Below, in pieces: positions 1-12,520 of a stretch of 64,000 nucleotides of DNA (position 1 is the stretch's first letter; every line of letters begins with the position of its first letter). The stretch covers positions 3,157,762 to 3,221,761 of the forward strand of contig JANVCC010000018.1 of the NCBI GenBank assembly GCA_025345505.1, given 5' to 3'. Below the pieces are notes generated by a model, which was not told the origin of the DNA, made no database searches, and worked only from the letters and a program-made list of their open reading frames with translations. Position numbers and translations under genes: made by a program. This stretch comes from Todiramphus chloris collaris (taxonomy: Eukaryota; Chordata; Aves; Coraciiformes; Alcedinidae).

Positions 1-240
<240 letters not shown>

Positions 241-1105
241 GTGCATTTAGCATCAGTAAGCAATATTAATTCAGGATCAAACAAGAAACTGGCATTCGGT
301 AAGCAAAGACCAAGATAAAATTTTTAAGGTATGTTTTAGGGGAAAGGGACACAGGACATGTATTAAATGATGGTCAAATTAATATATTATTTTTTGTAAA
401 AAAGACTCCACGTTGCTATTTCTAACAATGCTTATGTGTATTTTCTCATTTCCTTAATGAAATAAAATCTGTGACAACAATAAATAAAGACCCCATCTCT
501 TCCTCTCTATAAGCATGTATCACATATATACATATCATACAAATGCGTCATGCAGTTATGTGCATATATTATAAAGAGAAAACTTGCAATCATTTACACA
601 GCTATTTGATATCTCAATTTTAAACAAATCACCTCTATGTTAATGTAATTGATTCACTTCGCATTTGGATCAACCTCTGCTCTACTATTTTGTAATATAG
701 AAACACATTCCTTTTGGACTTGCAATTCCGCATCACATCAATGGGAAGTGCTGATCTCTGTTAGCAGTCTCTGCCTGCATGTATATTAGTTTATAGTGTA
801 GACTTTGAAACCACACTCATATCCCCCTCAATTACTGTTTTGGTTATTCTGTATTAAAAGTGCACAGGAAGAGGATATATATCCCTCAGCTGGAAATACG
901 AGCATTCACTTTCTGGCTAACCTCAACCCTGACCCTAAATTTGCAACCCTTAAAGATTAGCTTAAACAGAAGATCAATTTTGTTTATAGTGATGAGCATT
1001 GATTTTTTTCTCCCTGCAGTGCATGACATCGGCCTGGCTATTAATAGAGGAGAAAATATTATTCCCTATGGCTAGAAAGTTCTATAACATAAAAAGAAGC
1101 TATAT
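241..1105. other. Unique AT-rich DNA, no gene seen
   Basis: Ordinary AT-rich sequence without recognisable coding, RNA-gene or transposon content. One open frame of 71 codons (860-1075) has no coding character and is taken as chance. Confidence 0.6.
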
Positions 1106-1337
1106 ATCATAGAATCAGAATAGTTTGGGTTGGAGAGAACCTTTAAAGGTTATCTCGTCCAACCCCACTGCGATAAGCAGGAACATTCTCAACTAGACCA
1201 GGTTGCTTAGAGCACCATCCAATCTGACCTTGAATGTTTCCAGGGATGTGGCTTCTACCACCTCTCTGGGCAACCTGTGCAAGTGTTTCACCATCATCAG
1301 TGCAAAAAATTGCTTCTTTACATCTAGCCTGAATATG
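1106..1337 (-). mobile_element. CR1 LINE 3' fragment
   Basis: Read on the plus strand it opens with the complement of the CR1 terminal octamer (ATCATAGAATC), then the typical GGTTGGAGAGAACCTTTAAAGG-like block and the complement of the ORF2 tail, including the stretch that encodes the 'LPREV' type motif. The element therefore lies on the minus strand and is 5'-truncated to about 230 bp, as is usual for CR1. The truncated end meets an AT microsatellite. Confidence 0.93.
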
Positions 1338-1402
1338 TATAAACATATATATGTTTGTACTTATATATATATGTATATATATATGGGGTTTTTTTTTTTT
1401 TT
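1338..1402. repeat. AT/TATG microsatellite and T tract
   Basis: Alternating TA with ATG interruptions, followed by a run of 14 T at 1389-1402. It starts exactly at the 5'-truncated end of the neighbouring CR1 fragment. Confidence 0.85.
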
Positions 1403-1574
1403 AGATACATACATGGAATGTCATCACCAGCTTAATACCTGCTGCCCTGCAGGATGGGCTTCTAAAATGAAAAGTTACTTTTCTTTCTTGTCTTCAAAGA
1501 GCCTCCTGAGCTAGGTTAGTTGTTTGTAGTAACCCAAGGGAGGACGGAAGCCTGTTTAGTATCCCTCTTCTTTC

Positions 1575-1752
1575 TCGCAGCCAGAAGCAGGCTGTGGTGT
1601 GGCCGCACCCCCGCTCCCCCCCCAACCCCCACCCCCCCGCCCCCTTCCCCGCTCCCTCCCCCGGCTGCGGGGCGCGTCCCCCTCTCGGCCCCGCCGGCGG
1701 GAGCTGTCCATTCAGCACCCCCCGCGCCCACCGGCTGCCTGCCCGCCCGCCA
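1575..1752. promoter_or_regulatory. CpG-rich, C-run-rich island (possible promoter or 5' exon)
   Basis: This is the only markedly GC-rich stretch of the window. It has about fifteen CpG dinucleotides and many runs of four to nine C on the plus strand, so the minus strand is G-quadruplex-prone. A pyrimidine tract ending in CTCGCAG at about 1580 resembles a 3' splice site. Open frames through it encode only low-complexity proline/arginine-rich peptides, as expected of such base composition, so I do not call a coding sequence. A CpG-island promoter, a 5' untranslated exon or simply a GC-rich low-complexity block are all possible; no TATA box or start codon settles it. Confidence 0.35.
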
Positions 1753-1872
1753 AAAACAACAAAAGAAGGGAAATATTAATTAATTAAAAAGAGGGGAAAG
1801 GGGGTGGGGGGTGTGGGGGGAGAGTAAAAAAAAAAAAAAGGAAAAAAAAAAAAAAAGAGGGAAAAAAAAAGC
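1753..1872 (+). repeat. G-quadruplex-type G-runs followed by poly-purine tracts
   Basis: Four runs of four to six G separated by one to three bases lie at 1793-1820, matching the canonical intramolecular G-quadruplex pattern on the plus strand. They are followed by two long A tracts interrupted by GG and GAGGG. Together with the C-rich block upstream this gives a strong strand-asymmetry switch (C-rich, then G/A-rich) within 300 bp. Confidence 0.85.
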
Positions 1873-4800
1873 CAATCTGCTCAATCCTCTGCCTGCAGGC
1901 AGACTCTAACGGAAACCACATATGCTTTGCCTCTCCCTATAAGAAATCTTCATTGGGGCATTAAAATACTTAAAAGGATTAGTCGTTAAATACTTGTACA
2001 TTTGGTTTAATTCACTAGAAACGCTATGTCACAGGGTTACATCAGAAAGCTTGAGAGTTTTAATCTCACTTGCAGTATTTACCTAGATGTTTTATTCCTT
2101 CTGCTGCTTGTTACAGGGATAATATTAATATCCTACTTGTCCAGAGGGAGGAAGTTTAAAAAAAAAAGAAAGAAAGAAAAAAAAAAAAAAAGAGCTAGCT
2201 GCTCTCTGTTGGTATAAAAATATCAAAGAGACTTTTAAAGTAAAACAAAACAAAATAGCATCAATTGGAGCTTGGCATTCCTTCCCACAGCCTGTTGCTT
2301 ATTCCTGAGGATGATGATGGAAGGTTAAGGAGCTGTTGTCTTAGGAAAATAGAATAGTAACTCACATGGGTCTTAGGACATGGGAGATGGTGGCTTTGTT
2401 TAAAGTTATCACCTTTTTTAGCCTCAGCTTCCCTATACAACAGGTGTTGAACTCCTTCAAAATTCCTCTTTCAGTATATTAGTTAAAAATGCACTAATTT
2501 GGGCAAGGGTCCAGAAGGAGTTGTCTTCAACTACATAAAGAATCAGTGGCCATATAGACAATGAAGGCAGGTATGGAAATGTCTTACTGTGAACTTCCCA
2601 ATTGAGAGGGCAATCAGTGTGTCGGAGGCATTGTCAAGTGAGACTTAGCTCTTTTTGTGACTAATGAGAGAGGATGGACTGTTACAGTTTAAAGCTTGTA
2701 GAAATTTCTGCACTTAGTCCTGACATAACTTCTTCAGCTTTACTGTAGCTATACCCATTCAAAAAGCTCTCAAGGAGCAAGATACCAGTGAAATTCTTTG
2801 CTTTCCAAATCAGGAGTTACTTTATTCATATTTAAATCTGTTTGGGTGAAAAGTGAGATAAGGGTGAAATTTTGGTCCCATTTAAGTGAATGAGTGCATT
2901 GCCACAGATTTCTGTTAATTTAATAAGAAAAAATACAGTGAAATAGTATACATTTATTATTTACAAGAAAGAAGACATGGATCTTTCATAGAAAGGGAAG
3001 AAGGGATGAAGACAAAACAAATTTCTTCATCAAGTTCTTTATTTTCTTTGCAGTATCTGAGCAGAATGACCCATAGCCAACCATTTTCGTTGTATTGATG
3101 GAGTTGACACTATTAAGTGTAGTCTCACTGTAAGATCTAATGTGACTTAAACAAGGCACAACCCAATCTCATGGTAATTCCTCTTGGCCACCATCCTGAG
3201 TCAGGAAACCTCTAGAAATAGCAACATGGATTGCCTTATCAAAAAATGTCACTGGCTTTGTATCAGAGACAAGAGATATTACCATTCACATGCCCCATCT
3301 CCAGAGCACACCCATGTCTGCCAATAACCTGGAATATAACTTCAGTGCTGAGATTTAATCTCTGATTTTTTCCAGCTGAGCTAAAGAGTACATGGTTCTA
3401 CAGTGGTGAGGTACAAGGTGAGGCCTGGGTAAGACTCATCAAATTAGGCATCCAGTTGTTTTGGGTTCAGATAAGAACATCCTATTCTAAGACTGCCTAT
3501 TCATTCTTCTCACAAACTATGGAAGAGGAGAATTCCTGGGGATTGTCCAGCTGACTTTCTGATTGCTTGAATAGTGTAAGAAGCATAAGAAATACCATTC
3601 ACTACACAGGGATTCAGGAGACATGGGGTTTTTTTCCTCTTATAATCTATTGCTAATTTGTATTTATTTATTGGTTGATTTATGGAACCCCTTCCTCCGG
3701 TTTCAGATGTTTCAATACATCCTAGACCTCTCAGCCTAATTTAGTTTTTGGGGATGTCTGAATATCACCCTGCCCTTGACATAAAGAGTATTTTATTTCA
3801 TTTTTTTTTTGGTGAAGCTTTCTTTCTTGTGCTTTTTTTTTTCCCCTCAAAAGCAGAGAATTGTTTCTTGTATTCAAAGCATAAACACAGCTGCCCATGA
3901 GACTGCTCGGATGAGGACTAGATAAGAGAGTTACATTAGGGCAGAAATTCGGGTCACATCATATCAAACTGAAAGCATCAGGCCAAAGATAGGCTTGGCT
4001 AATAACATTTATACACGGTCATTTTAAATGTGAAAACTCCTCGTGCCATTAAAGAAATCTCATTTCACTCTTGAGTCAGTGCAGGTATTTTCAATAGGGT
4101 TATGTCACTGCTTGCTAATATACAATGCATTTGCATCTTCTTTGCATTATTTATTGTTATCCTGCAGGCTGGATTGTCACACTAATCATGATTTATGTCA
4201 CTGAATTTTATCAGCTTCTGCTATATTATATTTTCAAGTGGTTCCCCTGGACTTTAGGAAGAGAAATGTCAGTGCAAGTCTTTTACACCTGTTACACAGC
4301 ATAGGTGGATGCTGCTTGTTGTCAGTCATGCAGAAAAATGTCTCCCCTTCAGTAGCAGCTCCTGGTATTGTGACCTTACCACATCCTTAGCAGACAGATG
4401 CTTTAATGCTTTCAAAGCCTTTAGAACCACGTTACAGGAACAATTTATAAGTTTATGCTTGACAGACCAAGGGAAGAATTTTCCAAGTCACTGTGATGTG
4501 TGCTGCAATATGTGACATAGTAGGCACTGCATGTGATTAGAGGACAGCAGATGATTGTAGTGGGGGTTGGTAAAGGTTCTGGCCTGTATGTGGAATATTA
4601 CTCGTTGCCTCTGCTACTGACTTTCTGTGTCACTTTGGACAAATCATATACCAAGCTATTGCTACGTTCCTCATAATTTGCATATGTGGTGTGTCCATTT
4701 CTTGTTTTCTATTCATGTCTTACCTCTTTGTAATGTTGGTTTATTAGGGTGAAGACTAAGTCTTGATGTATGACTGCATGTTTCTTGAGAGAAGAGGAAC

Positions 4801-5227
4801 CATGATTTGAGCTCGAGGCCACTTAAAATGGTAAAAGTTTTGCTTTTTTTTTTTTTTTAATTTTAAATAAAGGGAGTGTAACATACATGATGAAACCTTG
4901 AATCATCAGGACTTGATTAAAGACTTGCTCCACTTCAACTTGTACTGCGACACTTTACTGTGTCATGACCTGCCCGTAGGTTCATATAAAGAGCATGAGT
5001 CTGCTACTGTTATTAGAAAACAAAGATGCTACACTGCCAGAAAAGGTAAAATGAGGAATCCAGTGAAAGGTTTAGGTTTGTTTGGTTGATTTACACTGGT
5101 AAATGAAATATTGCCACAGTAGGTATGGTTATTTAAACTATATTTGAAGGGGGAGGAGCATAATATCTGGCTTTCCTGTGACAAAATGTGGGATGGCACA
5201 TCAAGGTAAGAGGGATGGGGTGCTAGC
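1873..5227. other. Unique AT-rich DNA, no gene seen
   Basis: About 3.3 kb without recognisable transposon or coding exon. It holds a purine-rich A tract near 2158-2192 and T tracts near 3800-3840 and 4845-4858. The segment at about 4020-4240 is rich in homeobox/octamer-like words (ATTTGCAT near 4129, TAAT cores, several TGTCAC) and could be a conserved non-coding element, but nothing here proves that. Confidence 0.5.
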
Positions 5228-5404
5228 AAGGCCCCTCAGCCTGTTGCTCTGAGATGTACTGGCTACAGTCCAGCACACTTGAAGACTTACATAGATGAGT
5301 CAGAGGCTCCTGAGGTAATAGGAGATAACAGGGAAACAACAGTGAAATACCTCAAAGGAATTAAGAAATTCCTCTAAGAAGGTGACATGGCTGACAGCCC
5401 AGCT

Positions 5405-6090
5405 GAAGTGCCTCTACACCAGTGCACACAACATGGGCAACAAACAGAAGTAGGAAGACACTGTACTGCTAGAAAGCTATGACCTAGTTGCCATTACTGA
5501 AACTTGGTGGGATGAATGCCATGATTGGAGTGCATCTATCGATGGTTACAGAAGGGACAGGTGAGGGGGCAGGGGTGGAGGCATTGCCCTCTACATCAAG
5601 AAATCAATAGAGTATGAAGACCTGTCCCTGAAGAATAGCCACAAACAAGTTGTAAGATTATGGGTAAGAATGAGAGACCGAATCAATAAAGGGAACCTTG
5701 TGGTTGATGTCTACTGCAGGCCACTCAGTCAAGGGGAACCTATTGCCAAAGCTTTCTTACTCCAGCTACAGGAGGCATTGTGCTTGCAGGACCTTGTCCT
5801 GATTGGGGATGTCAACCACCCCAACATCTGCTGGAAAAGTAGCACCATGAGCTGTAGGCAATCCAGGTGACTCCTGGAATGCATGGTGGATAACTTCTTA
5901 AGCCAAGTAATAGAAAGCTCTAACAGAAAGGATGTGATACTGGACTTGATGAATACCAATGGGGTGAGCTAATTGGTGACATCACTAGTCATGTGAGGAG
6001 TAAAGTCAGGACCCTGAATTTTAGGAAATCAGACTTCCAGTTCTTCAAGGAGTTAGTCAATAGAACTCCCTGAGAAAGAGCCCTCACGGA
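5405..6090 (+). pseudogene. CR1 ORF2 endonuclease domain remnant
   Basis: Translation in the frame of position 5493 gives the endonuclease signature ITETWWDE (5493-5516), with the glutamate expected to bind the catalytic metal ion, then an IALYIKK-type strand, a VYCRPLS-type segment (family usually VYYRPP) and GDVNHPNICW from 5805, the family's GDFNHPDICW-like block. In the family this domain nicks target DNA to prime reverse transcription. Stops interrupt it (a TAG near 5451, a TGA near 5560 and a TGA after the GDVN block), and the Phe of GDFN reads Val, so it is not functional. Confidence 0.88.
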
Positions 6091-6199
6091 CAAGGAAGCA
6101 GAACAGAGCTGTCATATTTTTAAGGGTGCTTTCTATAGGACACAAGAGCTCTCTATACTCACATGTAAGAAATTAGGCAAGAGATCTTCATGGCTGAGT

Positions 6200-7600
6200 A
6201 GAGACCTGATGGTCAAACTAAAGGGCAAGAAGGAGATGCACATAAATTGGAAGCAGGGACAGGGATCCTGGGAAGATTATAGGGATGCTGCCCAGTTGTG
6301 TAGGGATGGGGTCAGAAAGGCCAAAGTGCGACTGAAGCTGAACTTGGTAAGGGATGTAAAGATAATAAGAAGGGCTTCTATAGGTATGCCAACCAGAAAA
6401 GGAACGTTAAAGGAAATGTACTCTTACAATGTGCAAGACTGGCAAGCTGGTAAAGCAGATGAGGAGAAGGCTGAGGTACTCAACAACATTTTTGCCACAG
6501 TCTCCATTGGCAACCTCTCTTCTCACACCTCCTGAGTTGAAGGACCACAAGATGGAGACCAAGGGGACAAAGTCCCTTCACCTGTAAGAGAAGATTAGGT
6601 TTGTGAGCACTTGAGGAACCTGAACATACATAAGTTTATGGGACCTGACAAGTTGCATCCCAGAGGCCTGAGGGAATTGGCTGATGTAGTTGTCAAGACA
6701 CCCTCCATTGTATTTGAAAAGTCCAGGCATTCAGGTGAAACCCCTGGTGATTGGAAAGCAGGAAACATTACACCCATTTTTAAAAAGGGTAGAAAGGGAG
6801 ACCCTGGGAACTACTGACCTCTCATCCTCACCTGTGTACCTGGGAAGATCATGGAACAGATCCTTCTAGAAGATCTGCTAAGGCACATGGAGGACAGGGA
6901 GGTGGTTTGAGACAGCCAGCATGGCTTCACCAAGGGCAAGTCCTGCCTGACCAACCTAGTGGCTTTCTGTGATGGAGTGACTACATCACTGGACAAGGGA
7001 AGAGATATGGATGTTGTCTATCTGTACTTCTGTAAGGCCTTTGACATGGTCTCCCACAACATCCTTCTCTAAATTGGAGAGATATAGATCTGATGTGTGG
7101 ACTGTTCGGTGGATGAGGCATTGTTTGGACAGTCACATATTAGAGGGTAGTGCTCAATGTCTCAATGTCCAGATGGAGACTGGTGACAAGTGATGTCCCT
7201 CAGGTATCTGTACTGGGATGAGTGCTGTTTAATATCTTCATCAATGACATAGACAGTAGGATTCAGTGCATCTTTAGCAAGTTTGCAGATGACACCAAGA
7301 CAAGTGGTGCAGCTGACACATGTGAGGGACAAGGTGACATCCAGAGAGACCTCGACAAGCTCAAGAAGTGGGTCCTTATGAGGTTCAACAAGGCCAAGTG
7401 CAAGGTCCTGCACATGGATAAAGGCAACCCCTGGTATCAATCCAGACTGGGTGATGAAGCGATTGAGAGCAGCCCTGTAGAGAAGGAATTAGGAGTACTG
7501 GTGGAGGAAAAGCTGGATGTGAGCTGGAAGCACACATGCAGCCCAGAAAGCCAACTTTATCCTGAAGATAAGAAGTGTGACCCACAAGTTGAGTGAGGTG
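6200..7600 (+). pseudogene. CR1 ORF2 reverse-transcriptase domain remnant
   Basis: Pieces of the non-LTR reverse transcriptase occur in order in different frames. 6611-6817 includes KFMGPDKLHPRGLREL and DWKAGNITPIFKKG. About 6840-7190 holds the [14 protein letters not shown] block and a [13 protein letters not shown] block. 7222-7596 holds [10 protein letters not shown] followed by the catalytic FADD box at 7282-7293. Both aspartates of that box are preserved, but frameshifts and stops between blocks rule out a working enzyme. The 7759-8058 segment (LFSLEKRRLQGDLL onward) is the ORF2 C-terminal tail. Confidence 0.9.
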
Positions 7601-8143
7601 ATTCTACCCCTCTGCTCCAATTTAGTGAGACCCTACCTGGAGTACTGTGTCCAGTTCTGGAGTCCTCAGTATAAGAAAGACACAAACTTCTTATAACAGG
7701 TCCAGAGGAGGCCACAAAAATTATCAGAGACCTCTGCCGTGAGGCCAGGCTGAGACAGTTGGGGTTGTTCAGCCTGGAGAAGAGAAGGCTCCAGGGAGAC
7801 CTTCTTGTGGCCTTTCAGTACTTAAAGGGTGCTTATAAGAAGGCTGTGGTCAGTCTTTTTAGCAGGGCTTGTTATGTCAGGACAAGGGTTAATGGCTTTA
7901 AACTAAAAGAGGGGAGATTTAGACTAGAGAGAAGGAAGAAAATTTTTATAATGAGGATGGGGAAACACAGGGCAAAGTTGCCCAGAGAGGTGGTAGAAGC
8001 CCCATTTCTGGAAATATTCCAGGTGAAGTTGAACAGGGCTCTGAGCAACCTGATCTAAATTGAAGATGTCCCTGCTCAGTGCAGGGGGATTTGACTAGTT
8101 GACTTTTAAACGTCCCTTCCAACCTCAAACATCCTATGATTAA

Positions 8144-9920
8144 ATTTACAGTCATGGCCCTGAATTAGTTGCCACAAAAGCAATATTCTTATGCTACTGA
8201 AAAAGATATTTTCTTTTCCTTCCTCCACCCATTAAGGCCTGAATTTAGAAGTCCTTGTCACCTGTGCCAGTTACCCACCTTTGGCCTCATATCTATTCTC
8301 TCTGGCTCTGAATTTCTAACCACCTGGAATTTCTTTGGCAGTATGCCACTCCTCTGCTATTACCTACATACCACTAGTTGCAAAAATCCTTTTCAGGTGT
8401 TGATTAAGCTTTCTCATGTGAATGAGGAATGAACTCATGTGAATGGGGAGTGAACTTCCTCTCATCTGCAATTTTGCATTGTTTTAAGTCCTAACTCAAG
8501 GCTGAGTTTTCTTTGTTTCATCCACCAGGAGAGCAAAAAGCTTTGCTAAGAAATAGGAGGAACAAGTGTTTAAATGCCACATGGTCTGTGCAGTTGCATT
8601 TTTTTGCATAAGTGGATATCTAGGACATTTCTCTTAAATAACAGCGTTCTAACCTGGGGTACCAGATATACCACTGGTGTAAATCAGCATAGCTCCCAAA
8701 GGACATGTGTTGATTTTACACCCACTGGACATGTGGCTCAGCCAGCCTGTGATTTTTAGCACTTAGTTTTCTTCATGAACAGAAAATAACATTATCATTT
8801 GCCTGTGATAAGGACATCTTTAATCAGGAACTGGGATCTACTGTACCAAGTGCCAAAAAGACAGCCCTTAATTTAGAAGCATCTTGGTGTAACACAGAAT
8901 TACTCCATGAATGCAAGAATAAAACAAAGCGATAATGAAAGAATGTTAAAATGTTAACTTTTATGTGGACATGACTTGTTTAGGGATTTAAACATGAAAG
9001 AAAATAATTCTGCTTTCTTGTATATATATTTAGTTGCAAATGTTACCAGGGAGACAGATTCTGATCTCATTTCCAGCAGCAGGGATGAAGAGCAGGTCAA
9101 TAGAGTTATGCTGTCATAAAGCTAAAGATGTGCATCCTGACTATTATTCTTGAACAGATGTAGAAAAGGAGAGTTATTGGTTTGATATCCCAAGTTTAAA
9201 TTATTTCTAAGAACCTCCTGTGGAAAGAAAAGGTATTTGAAAAGATAATGTAAAGGAAAATTCATTTACATCTTTTGTGCAGAAAGAACCTGTTGAATGA
9301 CATTTAAAAGAGGATTAAAGCTGATTTCTTACAAGCAGTAGAATAATCAGGTTTCTAAGCTAAAGTGGAATTAAGGTCCTTCAATTCATCTGCAAAGCTG
9401 ACTGAAGTCGAATCTTCACTTGGTAATTTACATGTCATTTACAGGGGCATTCATTGTGCTTTTAGTACTGTAAATATGATCTGAACAGCTTTTGATCTTT
9501 TGCAGCATTTGCAGGAGCATATTATTGTTTCTGAGAAAAAAAGGAAGAGTTTCATACAAAAAAATCTGTAACGCTTTTTTACAATGTCAAAACAAATGTG
9601 TCAACCAAATGGTAATATCTGCGCTAGTTTCATTTATCTGCACACGGTGCTTGTGAGGTTTAATGATTGTTTGTCACAAAAAAACATTTTAAGAGAAGCA
9701 AGCAGATTGCTGAGTAGCAAACATGTTTTATGGAATATGTAACATTGTAAACACATTTTTGTTTCAATAGGATTTACAGAGAATTGCAGAATGAATGTGT
9801 TCATACAAAATGAGAAGTAGACAAAGCTTATATTTTCTTAGCTAAGTTATTTGTGTTCATTTGTTTTTGCTAGAAGGATTCATTTGTTAACATTAAAACT
9901 CACACCTTCATAGCATGGCA
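8144..9920. other. Unique DNA, no gene seen
   Basis: No transposon or exon recognised. The only structure is a two-copy 21-bp tandem duplication at 8413-8454 (units differ at two positions). Confidence 0.55.
8413..8454. repeat. 21-bp tandem duplication
   Basis: Two adjacent copies beginning CTCATGTGAATG differ by two A/G changes (GAGGAATGAA against GGGGAGTGAA). A minor local duplication. Confidence 0.8.
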
Positions 9921-9975
9921 GAGGTTACAACTAGATGATCTTTAAGGTCCCTTCCAAATCATTCAATGATTTTAT
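9921..9975 (+). mobile_element. CR1 LINE extreme 3' tail fragment
   Basis: A 55-bp remnant with the ACTAGATGATCTTTAAGG / TCCCTTCCAA block and a degenerate ATTCAATGATTTTAT end, the usual last part of a CR1 3' untranslated region. It is an extreme 5' truncation or an old eroded copy. Confidence 0.8.
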
Positions 9976-11864
9976 ATTTGAACTAGGACTAATTTTTCTG
10001 ACATGCATTTGACCACAGCTCCTGTAGCAAGAAAACCCTCCCACATTTCCCACAGCTGCAAACCTTGTTTATCTTGTCAATTCTCTCTTGAAGGATCAGA
10101 TCTTCAGCTGTGCCAAAGCCCAGGGAAGTCAATGAAAAAATTCCCAAAGACTTTGAATCAGACTCTGGCAACAAAGTACCAGTACTTCAATAGAATGACA
10201 CCAATTTACTTCAGTTGAGGTTTTAATCTGGTGTTTAATATTGCTCTCATCATCATCTTGTCTGATATTCATTCTCAACACTTATTGGAGGCACAAAAAA
10301 GAGATGTTCTGAAATGAGAGTTTTGGCTGGTGGTAGGGTAGAAGAAGGTAATTTTTGTTTAGAAAAATAATGGCTCAGTCAAATAATGTATTAAATAAAA
10401 TATCGGGAAGGTATGGATATGCTTATGAGATGATGTCTTAGAACAAATCTATCTGAATAGCACTGTTGGTATGGATTATAGAGAGAATAGTGATAACATT
10501 TATCATGTTTTTGACAACTGATTTATTCTGAAGTCAGTCAAATTAATACCTAGACACCGCTATATTTTGGACATCACATTATTTGCCTCTTTTTGTTGAC
10601 AAAGGTTCAAGGGTCCCTTCAAAAGCATGATGCAATAGCCACAAGAAGATACACCAGTTGGTTGTCAATCAGGTAACACAGAGCTTTAATGTTATGACTA
10701 TGAATCCATCTCATGACACAAAAGCCAATTTAAACACTGTAATCTAGTATTAATTATCCTTAAATAGCTATCTAGATTCCAGTCGATGGAAATGGACAGA
10801 CACATCCAGAAGGTTTTTACCCTGTTCACTTTGAGCATTAATTTTAAGGTCTGCTGAATTACATTTTGGAGTTTCTGTATCTTTCCACTGATGATAGAGT
10901 CTAATGAGCATACTGTATCAATTCTTTTCTTCAGGGGGCTGAAATTAGGCACGTTGAATCACAACAATACTGATTTCATTTGTTATTTAAAGGTAATCAT
11001 GTTTATATTCTTAGAAGATATGTTGTCCAAAACTGGAAGTTTCCTTTACTTAGTAACAGGATGATCAGTGGATTTTGAGTTTTAAGAATCCGAAGCAAAA
11101 GAGTTCTAACCAGATGAAAAATACTGGATCACAATCTGGCCATTATATGAGTAACCACAAGCTTAAAGTTTTGGAGCGATCTAAATGTCACACAGTGGTC
11201 AAAATCTCCTTGACATTTTTAGACTCAAAAGACTGTGAAATCCTTTTAAATTTGAAACCAGCACCTCATGTCTGTCTTTACATATTGTTACTTCAGTTTA
11301 AAGCATCACAACACATCTGAAATTCATGTCAATGTACACTGGTGTCCATACTCATGTTTCACATGTATCTGCCATGGAGAGGTGCAGGTAGTTAAATTTC
11401 TTTCCCCAGTTCATGATGCCTGCCATTCCCTTCCCTCTTCCTGGAATGTGTGGAGAACTTATTATCAGTTTATATCCATTGACTATAAGATTTAAATGTG
11501 TAAAGGTCCTCAGTTTCCTAAAAGTCTTCTTGCATACTTGTTCATAATTTAATCTTCTAGAAATTTTTGTTGTCTTGCTTTCTGAAAAAAACACTGACAC
11601 ATTTCAGCTTACCACCTTAAAGATGCTTTTCCTACATGTCTATCTTTCTCTCCTTTGTATCCTCAGATTTCATTTCCTCCATCAGCTCACACATGGAATC
11701 GAGCATGAATAAGATGTCTGTGAGATCACTTGTACAATATTTGTAATACTTAGCACTCTCTTGCCTATACCAGATTCCTATAGTTTATGCACAACATCAT
11801 CATCTTTTCCCATCATACCTCAGCCAAGAGTTCTGCAGCATTTGGTTTCATGGTTAGTTCCCAC
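9976..11864. other. Unique DNA, no gene seen
   Basis: About 1.9 kb of AT-rich unique sequence. A minus-strand open frame at 10698-10952 (84 codons) encodes a helical-looking peptide but lacks splice borders or recognisable motifs, so it is left as chance. Confidence 0.5.
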
Positions 11865-12520
11865 AAAAGCTCAACATGACCCAGCTATGTGTGCTTGCAG
11901 CCCAGAAAGCCAGTTATATCCTGGGCTGCATCAAAAGCAACACCACCAGCAGGGCAAGACAGGGAATTCTGTCCCTCTGCTCTGCTCTGCTCTTGTGAGA
12001 CCCCACTTGGCGTACTGTGTTCATCTTTGGAGCCTTCATCACAGGAAAGACATGGACCTGTTAGAGCAGGTCCAGAGGAGGGCCACAAAGATAATCAGAG
12101 GCCTGGAACACCTCTCCTATGAAGACAAGTTGAGAGAGTTGGGATTGTTCAGTCTGGAGAAGTCTCCAGGATAGACATTTTAGTGGCCTTCCAGTAATTA
12201 AAAAGGGCCTACAAGAAAGCTAGAGAGGGACTTTTTACAAGAGCATGTAGGGACAGTACAAGGTGTAATGGTTTTAAACTGAAAGGTGGTAAATTTAGAT
12301 GTCAGGAAGATATTCTTCACTGTGAGGGTCATGAGGCACTTGAACAGGTTGCCCAGAGAAGTTATGGATGCCCCATCGATGGAACCATTCAAGGCCAGGT
12401 TGGATGGGGCTTTGAGCAGCCTGGTCTAATGAAAGTTCCAAGCTACCTGTCATGGGCAGGTAGATTGGAACTACATGATCTTTAAGGTCCCTTCCAACCC
12501 AAGCCATTCTATGATTCTAT
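11865..12520 (+). mobile_element. CR1 LINE 3' fragment (about 650 bp)
   Basis: Begins in the ORF2 C-terminal region (AAGCTCAACATGACCCAGC, then a segment encoding [10 protein letters not shown]), passes through the [22 protein letters not shown]-type block and ends with CCCTTCCAACCCAAGCCATT and CTATGATTCTAT. Part of the tail is open at 11761-12174. A short deletion after the FSLEK motif and a stop inactivate it. The terminal octamer is nearly intact, suggesting a younger copy than the 20.7 kb one. Confidence 0.95.

Larger units (their letters stand above)
5228..8143 (+). mobile_element. Long CR1 LINE copy (about 2.9 kb, degraded)
   Basis: This is the longest retrotransposon copy in the window. 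It starts around the end of ORF1 or the beginning of ORF2, runs through apurinic-type endonuclease and reverse-transcriptase regions and ends in the CR1 3' untranslated tail (CCCTTCCAACCTCAAAC then a degenerate ATCCTATGATT). ORF2 is spread over at least three reading frames with several stops, so the copy is dead. ORF1 is absent, consistent with the 5' truncation typical of CR1 target-primed insertion. Compared with the 60-900 bp fragments elsewhere in the window it is unusually complete. Confidence 0.95.

Noticed and set aside
1520-1787. Overlapping proline/arginine-rich open frames in the GC-rich block
   Set aside because: They arise in all frames of a C-run-rich sequence where stop codons are rare; the peptides are low complexity and share no domain with known proteins.
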